DNA of 64,000 nucleotides, from positions 39,784,620 to 39,848,619 of the forward strand of contig CM043700.1 of assembly GCA_023935145.1 (NCBI GenBank), given 5' to 3'. The notes beneath the pieces were generated by a model that saw only the letters and a program-made list of their open reading frames with translations, was not told the DNA's origin and did no database searches. This stretch comes from Bretschneidera sinensis (lineage: Eukaryota > Streptophyta > Magnoliopsida > Brassicales > Akaniaceae). Each line of letters begins with the position of its first letter. Position 1 is the stretch's first letter. The translations under genes and the position numbers were made by a program. Below, piece after piece: positions 22,086-34,240 of this stretch.

Positions 22086-22777
22086 ATATATAAGTGATCC
22101 GTGACCCTGGTGTTGGTATAGGCCTCCTTGCAGGGAACAAAACCTTGTGGTGCGTGTTGAGATGGTTGAGGCACGAGGTGTCGGCTCCATGGCACGTGAC
22201 CAAAGAGGACAATATGTTGTGTGGTGCGGATGTTTCCACTGTGTAACTCTGACCAATAATAGGCCTTTTGAGGAGCTTGCGAGCTTTGCCAAGAACAAAA
22301 CCATGAGGCCCAGTGGGGCCAAAGCGGACAATATATACTAGCATGGCAGAACGGGTCCTTACATTTGGTATTAGAGCCAGACCCTCGAAAGCCTTGCGGG
22401 GTTGTCGAGGGTAGAGCCACACAGCGAGGGCGCTGTGCCTCAAGTGGGGGAGATTGCGGTCTTGGTTCCCACATCGACTAGAGGGGAATGTTGTGTGTTG
22501 GATATAAGTGATCCGTGACCCTGGTGTTGGTATAGGCCTCCTTGCGGGGAACAAAACCTTGAGGTGCGTGTTGCGATAGTTGAGGCACGAGGTGTCGGCT
22601 CCATGGCACGTGACCAAAGAGGACAATATATTATGTGGTGCGGATGTTTCCGTTGTGTAACTATGACCAGTAATAGGCCTTTTGGGGAGCTTGCGGGCTT
22701 CGCCAGGAACAAAACCGTGAGGCCCAGTGGGGCCAAAGCGGACAATATATACCAGCATGGCAGAGTGGGTCCTTACA
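22086..22777 (+). mobile_element. Second TRIM, inverted against the first
   Basis: The first LTR (22086-22363) lacks its first 40 or so bases. It is followed by a PBS (TGGTATTAGAGC, one mismatch) at 22366-22377, a 91-bp internal region with a PPT ending at 22454, and a full LTR at 22455-22777. It meets the preceding TRIM tail to tail. ATTAC follows directly, closing the target duplication of the whole composite. Confidence 0.85.
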
Positions 22778-22782
22778 ATTAC

Positions 22783-23835
22783 AAAGTAAGAATCAATTGA
22801 TATGCTTTCCTTTTTTATGTTTTCATTATTCACGTGCAACTTATACTTATCAAGAGTATCTATTTATTTTATTTTATTTTATTTTATTTACCTTGAAGAA
22901 AAGAATTATAGTCGGTAGATATTTCAATAGAAAGTAAAATTTAGTCACTCAGCTAAAATGTTAGTGTAAATAAAATTAGGAACAGTACAACATTAATTCA
23001 TTGATAAGAAATAAAAATATTGTTTGTATGCTATTTTTTCAATATCCTGAATGGTCGAAGGATTTAGAGGATTGAAAAAAAAAACACATATTAAAAGCAC
23101 CTATAATAGTATTTAAATATCAGAAACATAATTTCTAGAAAAAACTGAATATAAAACGGTTTTCAGATAAAGATCCTCCCTTTTTTTGCCTTAAACTTTG
23201 GCACAATTCAAAGTTTTGATGCAAAATAGAAATAAGAAATTAACACCAAATCTGAAAAAAGTATTGTTGTCATCATATTATCAAAAAAAAAAAAGAAAAA
23301 AAGCAACATTTGATTTCTTTGTTGGGTTGCTTCTTTTTTTGGAGAGATAAATTGGGTTTGTAATGATTTCAACAACTCTATTTGGGACTTATATATGAGG
23401 GCAACATGGTATTTTCATTTTTTCCGTCAAGAGTTAATAGACACTGTTTGGTCAAACATGGTTAAGGGAGGTTTATGTCATTTCCCAAACAATAGGAAGG
23501 TAAGTGAAAAACAGACCAAAATACATGATGGTTAATGCAATTTCCCCTAAACATTATTACTGTTGAAGGGCTTATAAGACCAGTTTTTATAACCTAAGGG
23601 ATCATATGTTAAGAAAATCATGTACATGAATCAGTTGATGAGCCATGTCTTAAGAGATTTTTGAAAATGCATACAGATTGAACCCAAAATATTTATCGCA
23701 TAATCGTCATTTTCGCAAAAATTATTGACCCATTTAACAAAATTACTTAACTTACCTTTTCTCTAAGGATGTTTTTGGTAATCTAAATAAAGATTCAACG
23801 ATAGGATTGTAACTATTAAGAGCCTACTCAATTAT
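22783..23835. other. Intergenic block with dispersed repeat, no gene seen
   Basis: Shared with 58985-60037. It includes the reverse-orientation copy of the dispersed repeat of 1905 (about 23460-23550) and an (A)n-rich stretch at about 23280. Confidence 0.5.
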
Positions 23836-24250
23836 TGGGTTTATTTCATGATAGATCCTTGAATTATGTACCCATAACATTTAACTCTCTGAACTATTAA
23901 TTTGGCACAAGGGGTACTTGAACTATGAATTAGTAGCAATCATCTCCTTAACTCTATTTTCTGGTGAGAAACTTAACCAAGTGAGGAACTTAAAGCAGAA
24001 TTTCACTAGTTCAATGGTTTGCCTATGTCCAATATTTGGAGCAAACATTTAGCATATAGTAATAATCAAATAGAAGAATCCCCTTGTTGTATTTTCGTTA
24101 AGTTTTTTACCGAAAAATATATTTAAAGAGTTGATTGCTACATACTAATTCATAGTTCAAGGACCTCGTATGCAAAATTAATAGTTCAGAGAGTTAAATG
24201 TTATAGGTTCCTAATTCAAGTATATGTGCTGCAATAAATCCTCAATTATA
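23836..24250. repeat. Foldback MITE
   Basis: This is the clearest copy. The left arm (about 23836-23950) is matched in inverted order by about 24125-24250, including the shared word 'aactctctgaactattaatt'. The spacer is about 175 bp. There is no open frame. Confidence 0.75.
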
Positions 24251-24562
24251 TGAAATTAAATTGTAAAGAATTAACTTTCAGATTTTTAGTCTTTTGTGTA
24301 TTCAAATAGTATATACACCAAATATTGAGGAAATATGTTATTTTATAGAAGAAACAATATCACAATGAAAAATAAATAAATTAAACATCTTTTAGATGAT
24401 TCAATAAAATAAATAAAACAATAACATAATGTAAAGCAAGACGTAACATTTGAACTCGATGGCATTATTTGACATACCTTTTATTAACACACAAGGATGA
24501 TGAGTTACATAATTTTTCATTAATTTCCTAAAGGAAATATTTTATAAATATATATAATTGTA

Positions 24563-24670
24563 ATGCTTAAAGTCATTATTGAGTCTAATTATATTGCTTA
24601 TAAAAATTGTTACGAGTATTATCCCTCAAGTATAAACCATCTTCTCTTGCGGACCAAACACAACATTAAT
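24563..24670 (-). pseudogene. S1-like (SPH) gene, 3' remnant
   Basis: Same remnant and junction as at 484-587. Confidence 0.7.
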
Positions 24671-25085
24671 TCATTGGCAGTGATAAAAAATTTCATTCGT
24701 ATGCTATTTTTCAATGTCCCGAGTGGTCGAAGGATTTAATGGATTGAAATAAAAAAAAATACATATTAAATGCACCTGTAATGGTATTTAATTATCAAAA
24801 ACTTAATTTCTAGAAAAAAACTGAATAAGAAATGATTTTCAGATAAAGATCCTCCTTTTTTGCCTTAAGCTTTGGCACAATTCAAAGTTTTGATCCCCTC
24901 AAAAAGGTCTCATGAAAAAAAAAAAAAAACGAAAGGGTAAAAAACTTAAAAACTACGTGGTATTCAGGTTCAGCATCAACAACATGCCAACAAACTATAA
25001 AATCGAATATATTGCATCAAACAATAAGCCCAAAATCTACATGATGTAAATTAAAGATTTTGTCTTTTTGGTGTGTAGGTTAAGA

Positions 25086-25262
25086 CTTAAGAGAGATTTA
25101 GATCCCATTTAAGAATTGAATTTCAATCAAGTTTACTGTGAGATTGAATGTGACATTATCAAACAAAATGAATCTAAATCTAAATTTATCACGATGACAT
25201 TCAATCTCACCATGAACTTGACATTCATAACAATTCGGAAAAGATTCAAATCCAGTTAAGAG
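25086..25262. repeat. MITE-like imperfect inverted repeat (hairpin)
   Basis: Copy of 1004-1180, with one mismatch in the inner arm. Confidence 0.55.
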
Positions 25263-26267
25263 GATACTTTTCGCCCATTGTGGGCATGCGTTCGAGTAGT
25301 TGTAGGGTTTGAGCACCATCTTTAAAATAAGATGGTTTTCTATATATAATTCTTTCTTTTTTCTTGATAACTTGATATTTGGTTTTTTTAAATCGCAAAA
25401 AATATATAATAAAAAACACACAAAAATTATATTTATTATAGAAGAATAACTTCATCAATAAAATGGTTTCGTGAAGAAAATGGGAGAAGATTCTAGCCAA
25501 GAAAGGCTGATATGGTGTTTTTGATTTCATGTGTTTGATGTCCCTCCCTCTTAATTTTCTGAGTTGTATCCTGCATTCAGACAGAAGAAGAGTAAGTTCC
25601 TATAGATTTGTTTTCTTAACCTGTTAAGTAATACACCTTCTTTCCCCAAGGAAAAAAAAAAGAAGAAATGGGACATGGAGCAAAATATTTCACAAATATC
25701 ATGAGTGCAAAATTTCAGAAGAACAATTCACTATAACAAAATGACCGTTTGGTCGCAACTAAAAATAGTTAAAATTATTATATTTTACCATGAAATCTAT
25801 TAATAACGAATGATGCCTCGTTTATAAGTGAATCATCATAAAATCTTATTCTGCTTCAGTTTAAATAATGGTATGATGGCTTTTAAAAAAATTATGTTGT
25901 GATGGAATATTGGGAATGTATGCATTTTCAAAGATCTTGTAAGACATTTGCATCATAAATAGAACTATAAACATTACGGAAAATTATATTAACCACCTTG
26001 AGTTTTGATTCGTTTTTCAATTACCTCCCTATTATTTGGGTAATGACATAAATATACATTGTCTTATTCGACTTTCACATTTTTGGACAGAAACCCCCCC
26101 TCCATGGATGTTTCTGTCAGTCAAATTTTCTTTCTTCAATTTCCTGCTTGCCAAACACATCAGCTCTCTTAACTAAGCAAAAATATTCGGTTTGAAACTA
26201 AAGACCACACAAACCAAGCAAACAAGATCAACAAGGCCCAAGTAAATTTTGATTCCACATCCATAAA
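25263..26267. other. Intergenic, no gene seen
   Basis: Parallel to 1181-2187. It includes the dispersed repeat at about 25985-26140. Confidence 0.45.
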
Positions 26268-26331
26268 TGTAATACCAGTATTCGTAAAGTAAGGGTAAAA
26301 AAGTAATTTAGTAAATATGACATGGAGTTAA

Positions 26332-26390
<59 letters not shown>

Positions 26391-28438
26391 AAAGAACAAA
26401 TAATTTATAAAACAATTCTTAAAAAAAAAAAGGATGTGTGGACAGCATGTAAGGAAAAAGAAAAAGGAAAAAGGAAAAAAACACATGGTCCAGTGTGGAG
26501 AAGGAAAAAGAAGAAACAGAAAAAAGAAAAAAAAAAAAAAAGCATGCAACACCTGGAAGTCTAGGTGTTGCTCAAGGGACACTAATCTTTATTTTAGGAA
26601 ATGGTGGACACTGAGCACCATTTGGAGAAACGGTGCAACGGTGCCACCATTAATAAATCGTATACAATTTTACTTTATTGAATTGTTTTATTAGTTTTAC
26701 CAAATCCTGTTTGATTTTCTTCAACTTCAAATACGAACTACTCTATTTCTTTAAACACTTGGGGACTGAAAATAATACTGAAAGAGTAAAATTTTAAAGG
26801 AGTTTACAAGATAATTTTATAGAGAGTCACGCGAAGCTCTAAGAAAAACAGAAGATAATAACATGTGTTTTATTTTTGAATTTTAGCATACATAAAATTT
26901 TCCAGAATTCAAGGTGAGAATTTTCAAAGGGCATAAATTATGGAGGAATTGAAAAATAAATTAGAAATTTTAATATAAATATTTTGTCAAGTGTTAACGA
27001 TCAGTAACCTGGGGAAATTGCAGAAAAAAGCAAGAAAGGCAAGGAGGTGATCCACGAGTAGCTTTAAGTGCTACGTGATGAGTTAGATTTACTTTAAGTA
27101 ATCAAGATAAATATGACATATATAGTGATAATATTTGAATAAATTATTGACATATGATTTGGTGGTAGATAAAAATTGGTTGATAACTATGATTGGAATA
27201 ATTAATGTGTAAAGAAATTTTTTTTATGAAAAATAATATTCCTGGAATAATTAGTCGATTTAAAAATAAAGGTGATAAGTGAAATTCTTGACGAGCTATG
27301 GATGATGATTTGATGTGATATACGAGGAGAAGAAATTAGTCAAATTAGTCAAATAGTAATTTGAGAAGAATCTGGATAACAAATTTGAATGTCCGAATAC
27401 ATGCGTGTTTTTATATTATTATACATATTCATATTTCATATCATTGTTCATATGCAAATACATGAAATAAAAGAACCAGGAGGGCAGCCGGTCTAAATAG
27501 AAACCATGATAGCCGGTATATGCTGGAAATATATAAAAACCATGACAGCCGGTATATGCTGGAAATAAATGAAAACCGTGACAGCTAGTATATGTTGGAA
27601 ATAAAAGAACCGGGAGGGCAGCTGGTCTAAATAAAATAAAAGAACCGGGAAGGCAGCCGGTCTAAGATAATACATGTCGACACGTGGGAAGACTTTTCTA
27701 ATAATAATAACATTTAAATTCACACATTGCATTTGTTTTAAATATTGATTGTTATTACTTTAGATGCTAAAGTGTTATTCATGATTATAAATTTATTGAT
27801 AGATGAATGAGTCTCACAGAGAGACAATTATACTGAGAAGAAATATAGAAATATGAAATGATGAGAATTATCTAGGTGACTGATTATAAGCTGTGAACCT
27901 CATAATGAGGTAATTATGAGATATAATTGATAATTTCAAGATGATGATTAATTATATGAGAAGAAGAGATTTATAAATGATGGGGATTTGATATGAGTAG
28001 TGATAATAGAATGTTATTATCAAAATATGAGTTATAGATGAATGAAAATTGAAAAACTAATTACACAAATTGAATACTTCGAGTAAGTTTAATTCTGTGA
28101 GCTTATGAAGTTCACCCCTCATTGTTAAATAATTTCAGGTAGCAGATAAGACAGATAGTTTGGGGAACTGAGATTCAGATGAAGTCATTATCTGCAAGCC
28201 ACGTGGTCCACATCCTCAGACTAATGGAAAAAAATGTTTGTAAATATTCAGGCAGATTACGTTGTATATAATGTTTAAGTCAAGATCTGAACGATGTATC
28301 ACCCCTATTGAGGGTTGAGGATTGATGTAAAAATTACAGTTGGTATTATTTTTATTGTTGCATATAGGTGTCATGCTGGTATTTTCAAAATGTAACAACA
28401 TCGTCTCGGGGGTGGCCAACACAGGATAGGTCGTTATA
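26268..28438 (+). mobile_element. Ty3/gypsy LTR, second copy
   Basis: 2171 bp, starting TGTAATACC and ending GGTCGTTATA, where the final CA has mutated. The adjacent PBS is decayed to TCGCATCAGAGC (28443-28454). It includes an expanded (TA)n run (26336-26387) and the minisatellite at 27493-27610. Match to 2188-4253 extends through the flanks, so the copies arose by segmental duplication, not by separate insertion. Confidence 0.8.
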
Positions 28439-28540
28439 ATTTTCGCATCAGAGCATTAGGTTTTATGATTCTGTAGACTGCATAAGAACATAATGAAGTG
28501 AAAAATCTAAAAAAACTATATTTTAATACATAGTCTAAGG

Positions 28541-29195
28541 ATGACACGTGGACATGCTAGAGCTAGAGGTAGAGTTCTGAATCAGAGGGGACATGGTAGA
28601 CCCCCAATATTTAGAAGAGCTGAAACATAAGGGGAGGTTGAATATGTGGTTCATGGAAGGGAACAGATTGATAGCGCAGTTGGTACTAGTAGAACTGGAA
28701 GAGAATCTAAGGTTAGGAGGGATAAATTGAGAGAAGTTCTTGATCATGCTATAGAGAGGATGAATGCAGCTGAAGAAATGACTGATAATTTGCATAGGAG
28801 ATTATGGGAGAGGGGTATAATAGAACTTGAAGTGGGGAGATAAGAGTTTCATGAGGGAGAAGGTGTGTTTGCACATGAGATGCAAGGTGATCGTTTTATG
28901 ATATTTCTTGAGATTAAACCCCAGTCTTTTAGAGGATCTATAAATCCTGTAGAAGTTGAGCAGTGGATTAGACATGTCAAGAAATATTTTGAGGTCTTAC
29001 CAGTGACAGATAGAGAGAAGGTTGCTTTTGCTTCATTTATGCTGGAAGGTGAGGCTTCTCAATGGTGGGAGGATATTTTGCCCATGGTAAGCACACAGGT
29101 AGAACAACCTTTAACTTGGAGTAAGTTTAAGGATGAGTTCTTTATAAAGTATTTTCCACATACCTTTCAGGCACAACAAGAGAGAGATTTTATTA
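28541..29195 (+). pseudogene. Ty3/gypsy gag fragment, second copy
   Basis: The MTRGHARARGR start is followed by an in-frame TAA, then a second stop replacing a glutamine codon at about 28842. The retrotransposon gag domain follows, with W-W-E-D-I-L-P. It is truncated at the same E-R-D-F-I-S-L point as 4356-5015. Confidence 0.8.
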
Positions 29196-30650
29196 GTCTA
29201 GTTATTTGTATGTTCAGGACCACCTTTGAGCCTCCCAATTCCCTCCTCCACCTCCTCTAGATGAATGGCACTATTATTCTAGTTATTTGTTATTTATCTC
29301 TGAACTTGAGAAACTTTGCAAGTCACATTTTCTTTCTCATGCATTTTACTGCTTTCAGACTTGTACTCATGCTTGGTTAACATATTAGTTGTTACTTATG
29401 CTTAAATTTTTGCTTGATTTGAAGGAACCTTAGTTGTTTCTCTATTTAAGGATATATTTGCCAACTAGCTCCTCTTTTTCCCAATGAATGACTCTTGTTT
29501 TATTTTGTTCATATATTAGTTTTCTTATTCTTCTCAGAGGTCTTCTAGTATCTATTTTGAGCTAATCATTTGTACACAGGTTTGTTTTAGTATCATCTAT
29601 CTATCCATAGGGTTGGATATGCTTATCTTGCTGTCTATAACAATCACTAGCACTTATGGCGCTTATTTTTAGCAGTTCTGAATTCCATATCCATCTTGGC
29701 TTAGTTCCTCGTCCTTTTTGTGTTGTTGACAAAAAGGGGGAGAAATATACAAAGAGGACAGTTTATAACCTTATGTGTATGCATAGATTTAAGGGGAGTA
29801 CTACTCCATACTCCATTCTTACTTAGAACTTGCTAGAATTACTTAAAAGATAATATATACTTGGTTTAAATTTTTTTTTTAAGTTCTTACATTTTGGTTT
29901 TATCCTAAAAACGGGTAAGACTCTATCTATTTTTTCTTAAAAACCCAACACTTGGATTTTAAAATTGTTTTCCTCATTATTGTTTTGTCATCATCAAAAG
30001 GAGGGAGACTGTTAACCATTATTTGATTTTAATTATGACAAAACGCTATTTAAATTGCACTAACAATTCTATCTAAGTGTTTAAATTGCAAAAGCTTCCA
30101 ACTTAAGAACAAGATGTAATTCAAGCAGAAAGAATAAGAGATCGTACCTGAGAAACACTCAAAAGAAGACCGAAGACCTAGTTTAGGCTCTAAGGTAAAT
30201 AAGACCTATAAATCTCTACCTACAAGTACTCAGCTTTTTAATATGGCTTATTTTTATAATAACAAAAAACGTTTTTATCAAAAATCTCTTTCTAATTGGA
30301 AAACTATTTTGAAAATAGAAAACTCTGTTTCAAGACATCCAATTGATTGAATAGTTTCATTTAGTCGACTGAATATAGTCCAACAATCGACTGAATATAG
30401 TTCAGTCAACTTAATGATATGGTTTAGTCAACTGAATAAGATTCAGTCACTGAATGAAACCATCCAATTGACTGAATGGCTTCATTCAGTCAACTGAATA
30501 CAGCTCAGTCAACTGAATGATATGGTTTAGTTGACTGAATAAGATTTAGTCCACTAAATGAAGAACATAAAGTTTCTTTCATTTAGCTAGTTGACTGAAT
30601 GACAGCCCTGACTTAAATTTGAATTTCAAATAGCCATCCATTCGACTGGA
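29196..30650 (+). mobile_element. Probable copia-type 3' remnant, second copy
   Basis: Counterpart of 5016-6470, including the AGTCGACTGAAT cluster (about 30335-30605). Here the likely polypurine stretch reads AAAAGGAGGGAGA, just before TGTTAACC. Confidence 0.35.
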
Positions 30651-30689
30651 CGTTTGAAAATAACAATAATATTTCAGTTTAGAAGGTCA

Positions 30690-31079
30690 GTATAGTGACA
30701 GTTATACAATCATCGGTATAAGTATCAGGTCTATACTGATGATTTTTATCCGTAAGTAAAACCTACCTATAGTGATGGTTATACAACCATCAGTATAGGT
30801 TTAAGGTCTATATTGACAGTTTTTATTCATCAGTACAACCTACCTATAATGATGGCTATAGAAACGTCATTATAGGTTACGGACTATACTGACAGTTTTT
30901 ATTCGTCAATACAACCCACCTATAGCGACGGTTATACAACCGTCGATGTAGATTCACCACCTATACCGACGATTTTGGAAAGTGTTGCAAGAAGTAGCAT
31001 AGCTATAGGGATATACCAACAGTTTTTGTGTCTTTACCGACGGATTCTAACCGTCGGTATATGTCAATTTTTTGTAGTG
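30690..31079. mobile_element. CACTA-type transposon end, third copy
   Basis: Terminus CACTACAAAAAATTG on the minus strand ends at 31079, with one A fewer than in the other copies, against the S1-like 3' end. Subterminal 'accgacgg' repeats are present. Confidence 0.75.
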
Positions 31080-31479
31080 TCCCTCAAGTATAAACCATCT
31101 TCTCTTGTAGACCAAATGCAATTTCCACCGTCGCACCAATAAAAAAAAATATTATCTCGGTTGTCCCAAAATACATCATAAACACCACCATGATTCTGAG
31201 GGCTCTAATTGAAGATGCAAAAAAAAAAAGTGTTGTTTTACAAATATTTTCTTTGAAACTGAAGTTGTACTCATTGTTGATCGTCACTGTCTTATCACCC
31301 AGATCATCGTTTTTTGATTTGCAATGGACCTTAAGTTCATTGTTTTATTTTAAGTTATTGATAATATGCACAACACATGAATCGAAAATAAGCACTGGAT
31401 ATGTTTCAGTGGGATAGAAATGACTCATAGAAAATGCCAGTGCGAGTAAGAAAACCAAGTAAACTTTTAAATCTCTCAT
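31080..31479 (-). pseudogene. S1-like (SPH) gene, frameshifted
   Basis: It starts MRDLKVYLVFLLALAF. The serine after H-C-K is intact here, unlike its relatives at 6754 and 12630. The frame is broken by an A-run expansion in the C-I-F-N-W region (about 31217-31230) and by other small changes. With the shorter A-run of the CACTA terminus, the chimeric tail ends after a few codons. It has no complete product. Confidence 0.75.
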
Positions 31480-32019
31480 GATTTTGGGTGCTCTTTGTTG
31501 CAAAGTATGATTAGTTTGTGACTATTAGGTCTACAAGTTCTATGTTTTATACCCTAATAATATACATTTATAAATTAATTGATAGGCTGCAAAATCTCTC
31601 ATTTTAGAGCATATATGTTAGTAAATCTTAGCCGAATAAAGGATGGTGCTTATAAGGGCAACTACCAGCATTGCAAATCAGAGATAAGGAAGAGAAATTA
31701 TTTGTGCATAAAATGTAATACCATATAAATATGTACCTAAAAGAATACAAATATTTTCTAGAGAAATTAATGATTACAAAGTAAGAAGCATTTGATACAC
31801 ATTCCTTTTCTAAGTTTTTATTATTGGCGTGCAATTTATACTTATCAAGAGTATCTATTTATTTTATTGCCTTGAAGAAAAGAATTAAAGTTAGTAGATA
31901 TTTCAATAGAAAGTAAAATTTAGTGACTCAGCTAAAATGTTACTATAAAGAAAATTAGGAACAACACAACATTAATTCATTGATAATAATTAAAAATATT
32001 GTTTGTATGCTATTTTTAT
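31480..32019. other. Upstream flank of the S1-like copy, no gene seen
   Basis: Parallel to 7270-7802, with the TATAAAA kept near 31547. Confidence 0.45.
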
Positions 32020-32183
32020 TAGAGTTTTCCTCGACTCTCTTTAACATTCTCCCGTAAACCTCTTCAAAATTTTACTCTTTTAACTTTTCTTTTAGTCTCC
32101 ACCTATTTAAAGAAAGGAGAAATTTGAATTGAAGAAGAAGTAAACCAAACCGGATTTGGTAAGAATAATTAAAATAAAGTAAA

Positions 32184-32240
<57 letters not shown>

Positions 32241-32272
32241 CACAAAAAAACACACTAACCATTTACTGCACT
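32020..32272 (-). mobile_element. Gypsy LTR fragment (minus orientation), 5' of a break
   Basis: Matches 13690-13915 and carries a long (TA)n run (32188-32236). It stops at a TRIM insertion. The remainder of the fragment resumes at 35319-35419. Confidence 0.65.
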
Positions 32273-32798
32273 TGTAAGGACCCACTCTGCCATACTGGTA
32301 TATATTGTCCGCTTTGGCCCCACTGAGCCTCACGGTTTTGTTCTTAGCGAAGATTGCAAGCTCCCCAAAAGGCCTATACCAACACCAGGGTCACGGATCA
32401 CTTATATCCAACACACAACTTTCCCCTCTAGTCAATGTGGGAACCAAGACCGCAATCTCCCCCACTTGAGGCACAACTCCCTCGTTGTGTGGCCCCACCC
32501 TCGTCAACCCCGCAAGGCTTTCGAGGGTCCAGCTCTGATACCAAAATACAAATGTAAGGACCCGCTCTGCCATGCTGGTATATATTCTCCGCTTTAGCAC
32601 CACTGGGCCTCACGGTTTTGTTCCTGGCGAAGCCCGTAAGCTCCCCAAAAGGCCTATTACTGGTTAGAGTTACACAGCGGAAACGTCGGCACCATGTAAT
32701 ATATTGTCCTCTTTGGTCACGTGCCATAGAGTCGACACCTCGTGCCTCAACCATCACAACACGCACCTCAAGGTTTTGTTCCCCGCAAGGATGCCTAT
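32273..32798 (-). mobile_element. TRIM element with one short and one long LTR
   Basis: The first LTR is the 182-bp short form (32273-32454). The internal region is 98 bp with a PBS (GCTCTGATACCA on the plus strand). The second LTR begins at 32553 as the long form and breaks off at about 32798. An element made by normal reverse transcription would have matching LTRs, so this one is recombinant. Confidence 0.8.
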
Positions 32799-34240
32799 GA
32801 ATTATGTTAGATTGGTGGATATATTATTTCAGATCGAGAGAAATGTGATGAAGTTTGAGGAAAAGAGAAAAAGTGATTAAAGAGACTTAGACATAAAGGT
32901 TATAGAGGTAGTTGTAGTATAGGTATACAGGGTGAGAGTCCACCCCAAATGAGGCATTCCTTGTTACCAAAAATTGAAGTATAGAGTCAAAGGCAAACAA
33001 AATTTGATGCTTATGTATCTTAAAATACTATTGGTAGGACCCTTAGATTTGGGAGATAGATTATGAGAACTGAAAGTTATGGTAGAGGAAGTAAGTATGC
33101 CACCAAATGGAAGTGGCAATATGATGTATGATGGGGATATAAAAGTTTATTATAATTATATTCATATAAGATATTTATCCCAGAATTTTCAAAATTTAAG
33201 TGCTTTATGTGTGGAGAAAATGAACATGTCAATGTTGGTCGATCTTGATGTAACCCATTCTTTTGCATCAAGTATTCATATGAAGTTTATTGAAGTATAT
33301 ATCAGTCCTTGGATGCAAAATATTTTTGTTAAAGTTCCCCCTAGAGATAAAGTGATAATCATAAATATTTCGGAGGGTTATGTGATTCCTATTAGTGATA
33401 GAAAATCTGAAGTTAATTTATTATCTTTGAATATAATATAATTTTGAGAATGAATTGATTGTCGATGTATTACACTTGGGTTGATTGTTCTAGAAAGAAT
33501 GTAGTGTTCAAGATATGGACATGAGGAGTATTTGGCATACATAATGGATTCTAGAAAGGAAAATAAGAAGTTAGAAGAAATCTTGGTAGTAAAAGATTTT
33601 CATGATGTGAGATTAAATTTCTCTATTGATATGATACCAGGTTCATCACATATATTTAATAACACTCTACAGAATGACGTCAGCTGAATTGAGAGAGTTA
33701 AGCGTATCATTTTAAAAAAAATTTAGATAAACCATTAATCAGACTTAATGTATTTGGGGAAGCCCATGTGTTGTTCATGAAAGAAAAAGATGGAATGATA
33801 GGAGTATATATAGACTACAGATAATTAGAATAAGAACAAATATATTTTACCTAAGATAAATGAATTGTTTGAGCAGTTGCAAGGAATGAGAGTGCTTTCT
33901 AAGATAAATATGAGATCAGATCATCACCAATTGAAGATAGAGAAGGGAGGTGTGCCTAAGATTGTTTTTATGACATGTTATGATCATAAGTTTCTTGTGA
34001 TGACATTTGGATTGAATAATATTTCAGAAACATTCATGGACTAGATGAATAAAATATTTGAATAATTTCTTGAAAACTTGTGTTTGTGTTCATTGATAAC
34101 ATCTTGGTATATTTTAAGACTACAGAAGAGCAAGTAAAACATTTAGAAATTGTGTGGGAGACTTTGAGGAGAAAAAGATGGTATGATATAAGTTCTCTAA
34201 GCATAAGGGTTGATGGAAGGAAATAAATTTTTTTTTTGGA
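32799..34240 (+). pseudogene. Heavily degraded Ty3/gypsy pol fragment
   Basis: Scattered pieces on the plus strand match gypsy pol. About 33650-33710 recalls the segment just before reverse transcriptase, and about 33760-33830 reads V-L-F-M-K-E-K-D-G-M followed by Y-I-D-Y-R, an eroded form of V-L-F-V-K-K-K-D-G...V-D-Y-R. About 33890-34020 recalls [11 protein letters not shown] protease-like stretch precedes it in an open frame at 33079-33441. Stops and frameshifts are many. Confidence 0.65.

Noticed and set aside
22033..22839. Long open frame of 268 codons across the TRIM pair.
   Set aside because: It is open on both strands and made entirely of TRIM LTR and PBS/PPT sequence. TRIMs carry no genes.
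26336..26582. Frame encoding runs of Y-I and F.
   Set aside because: Translation of a (TA)n microsatellite and poly-T.
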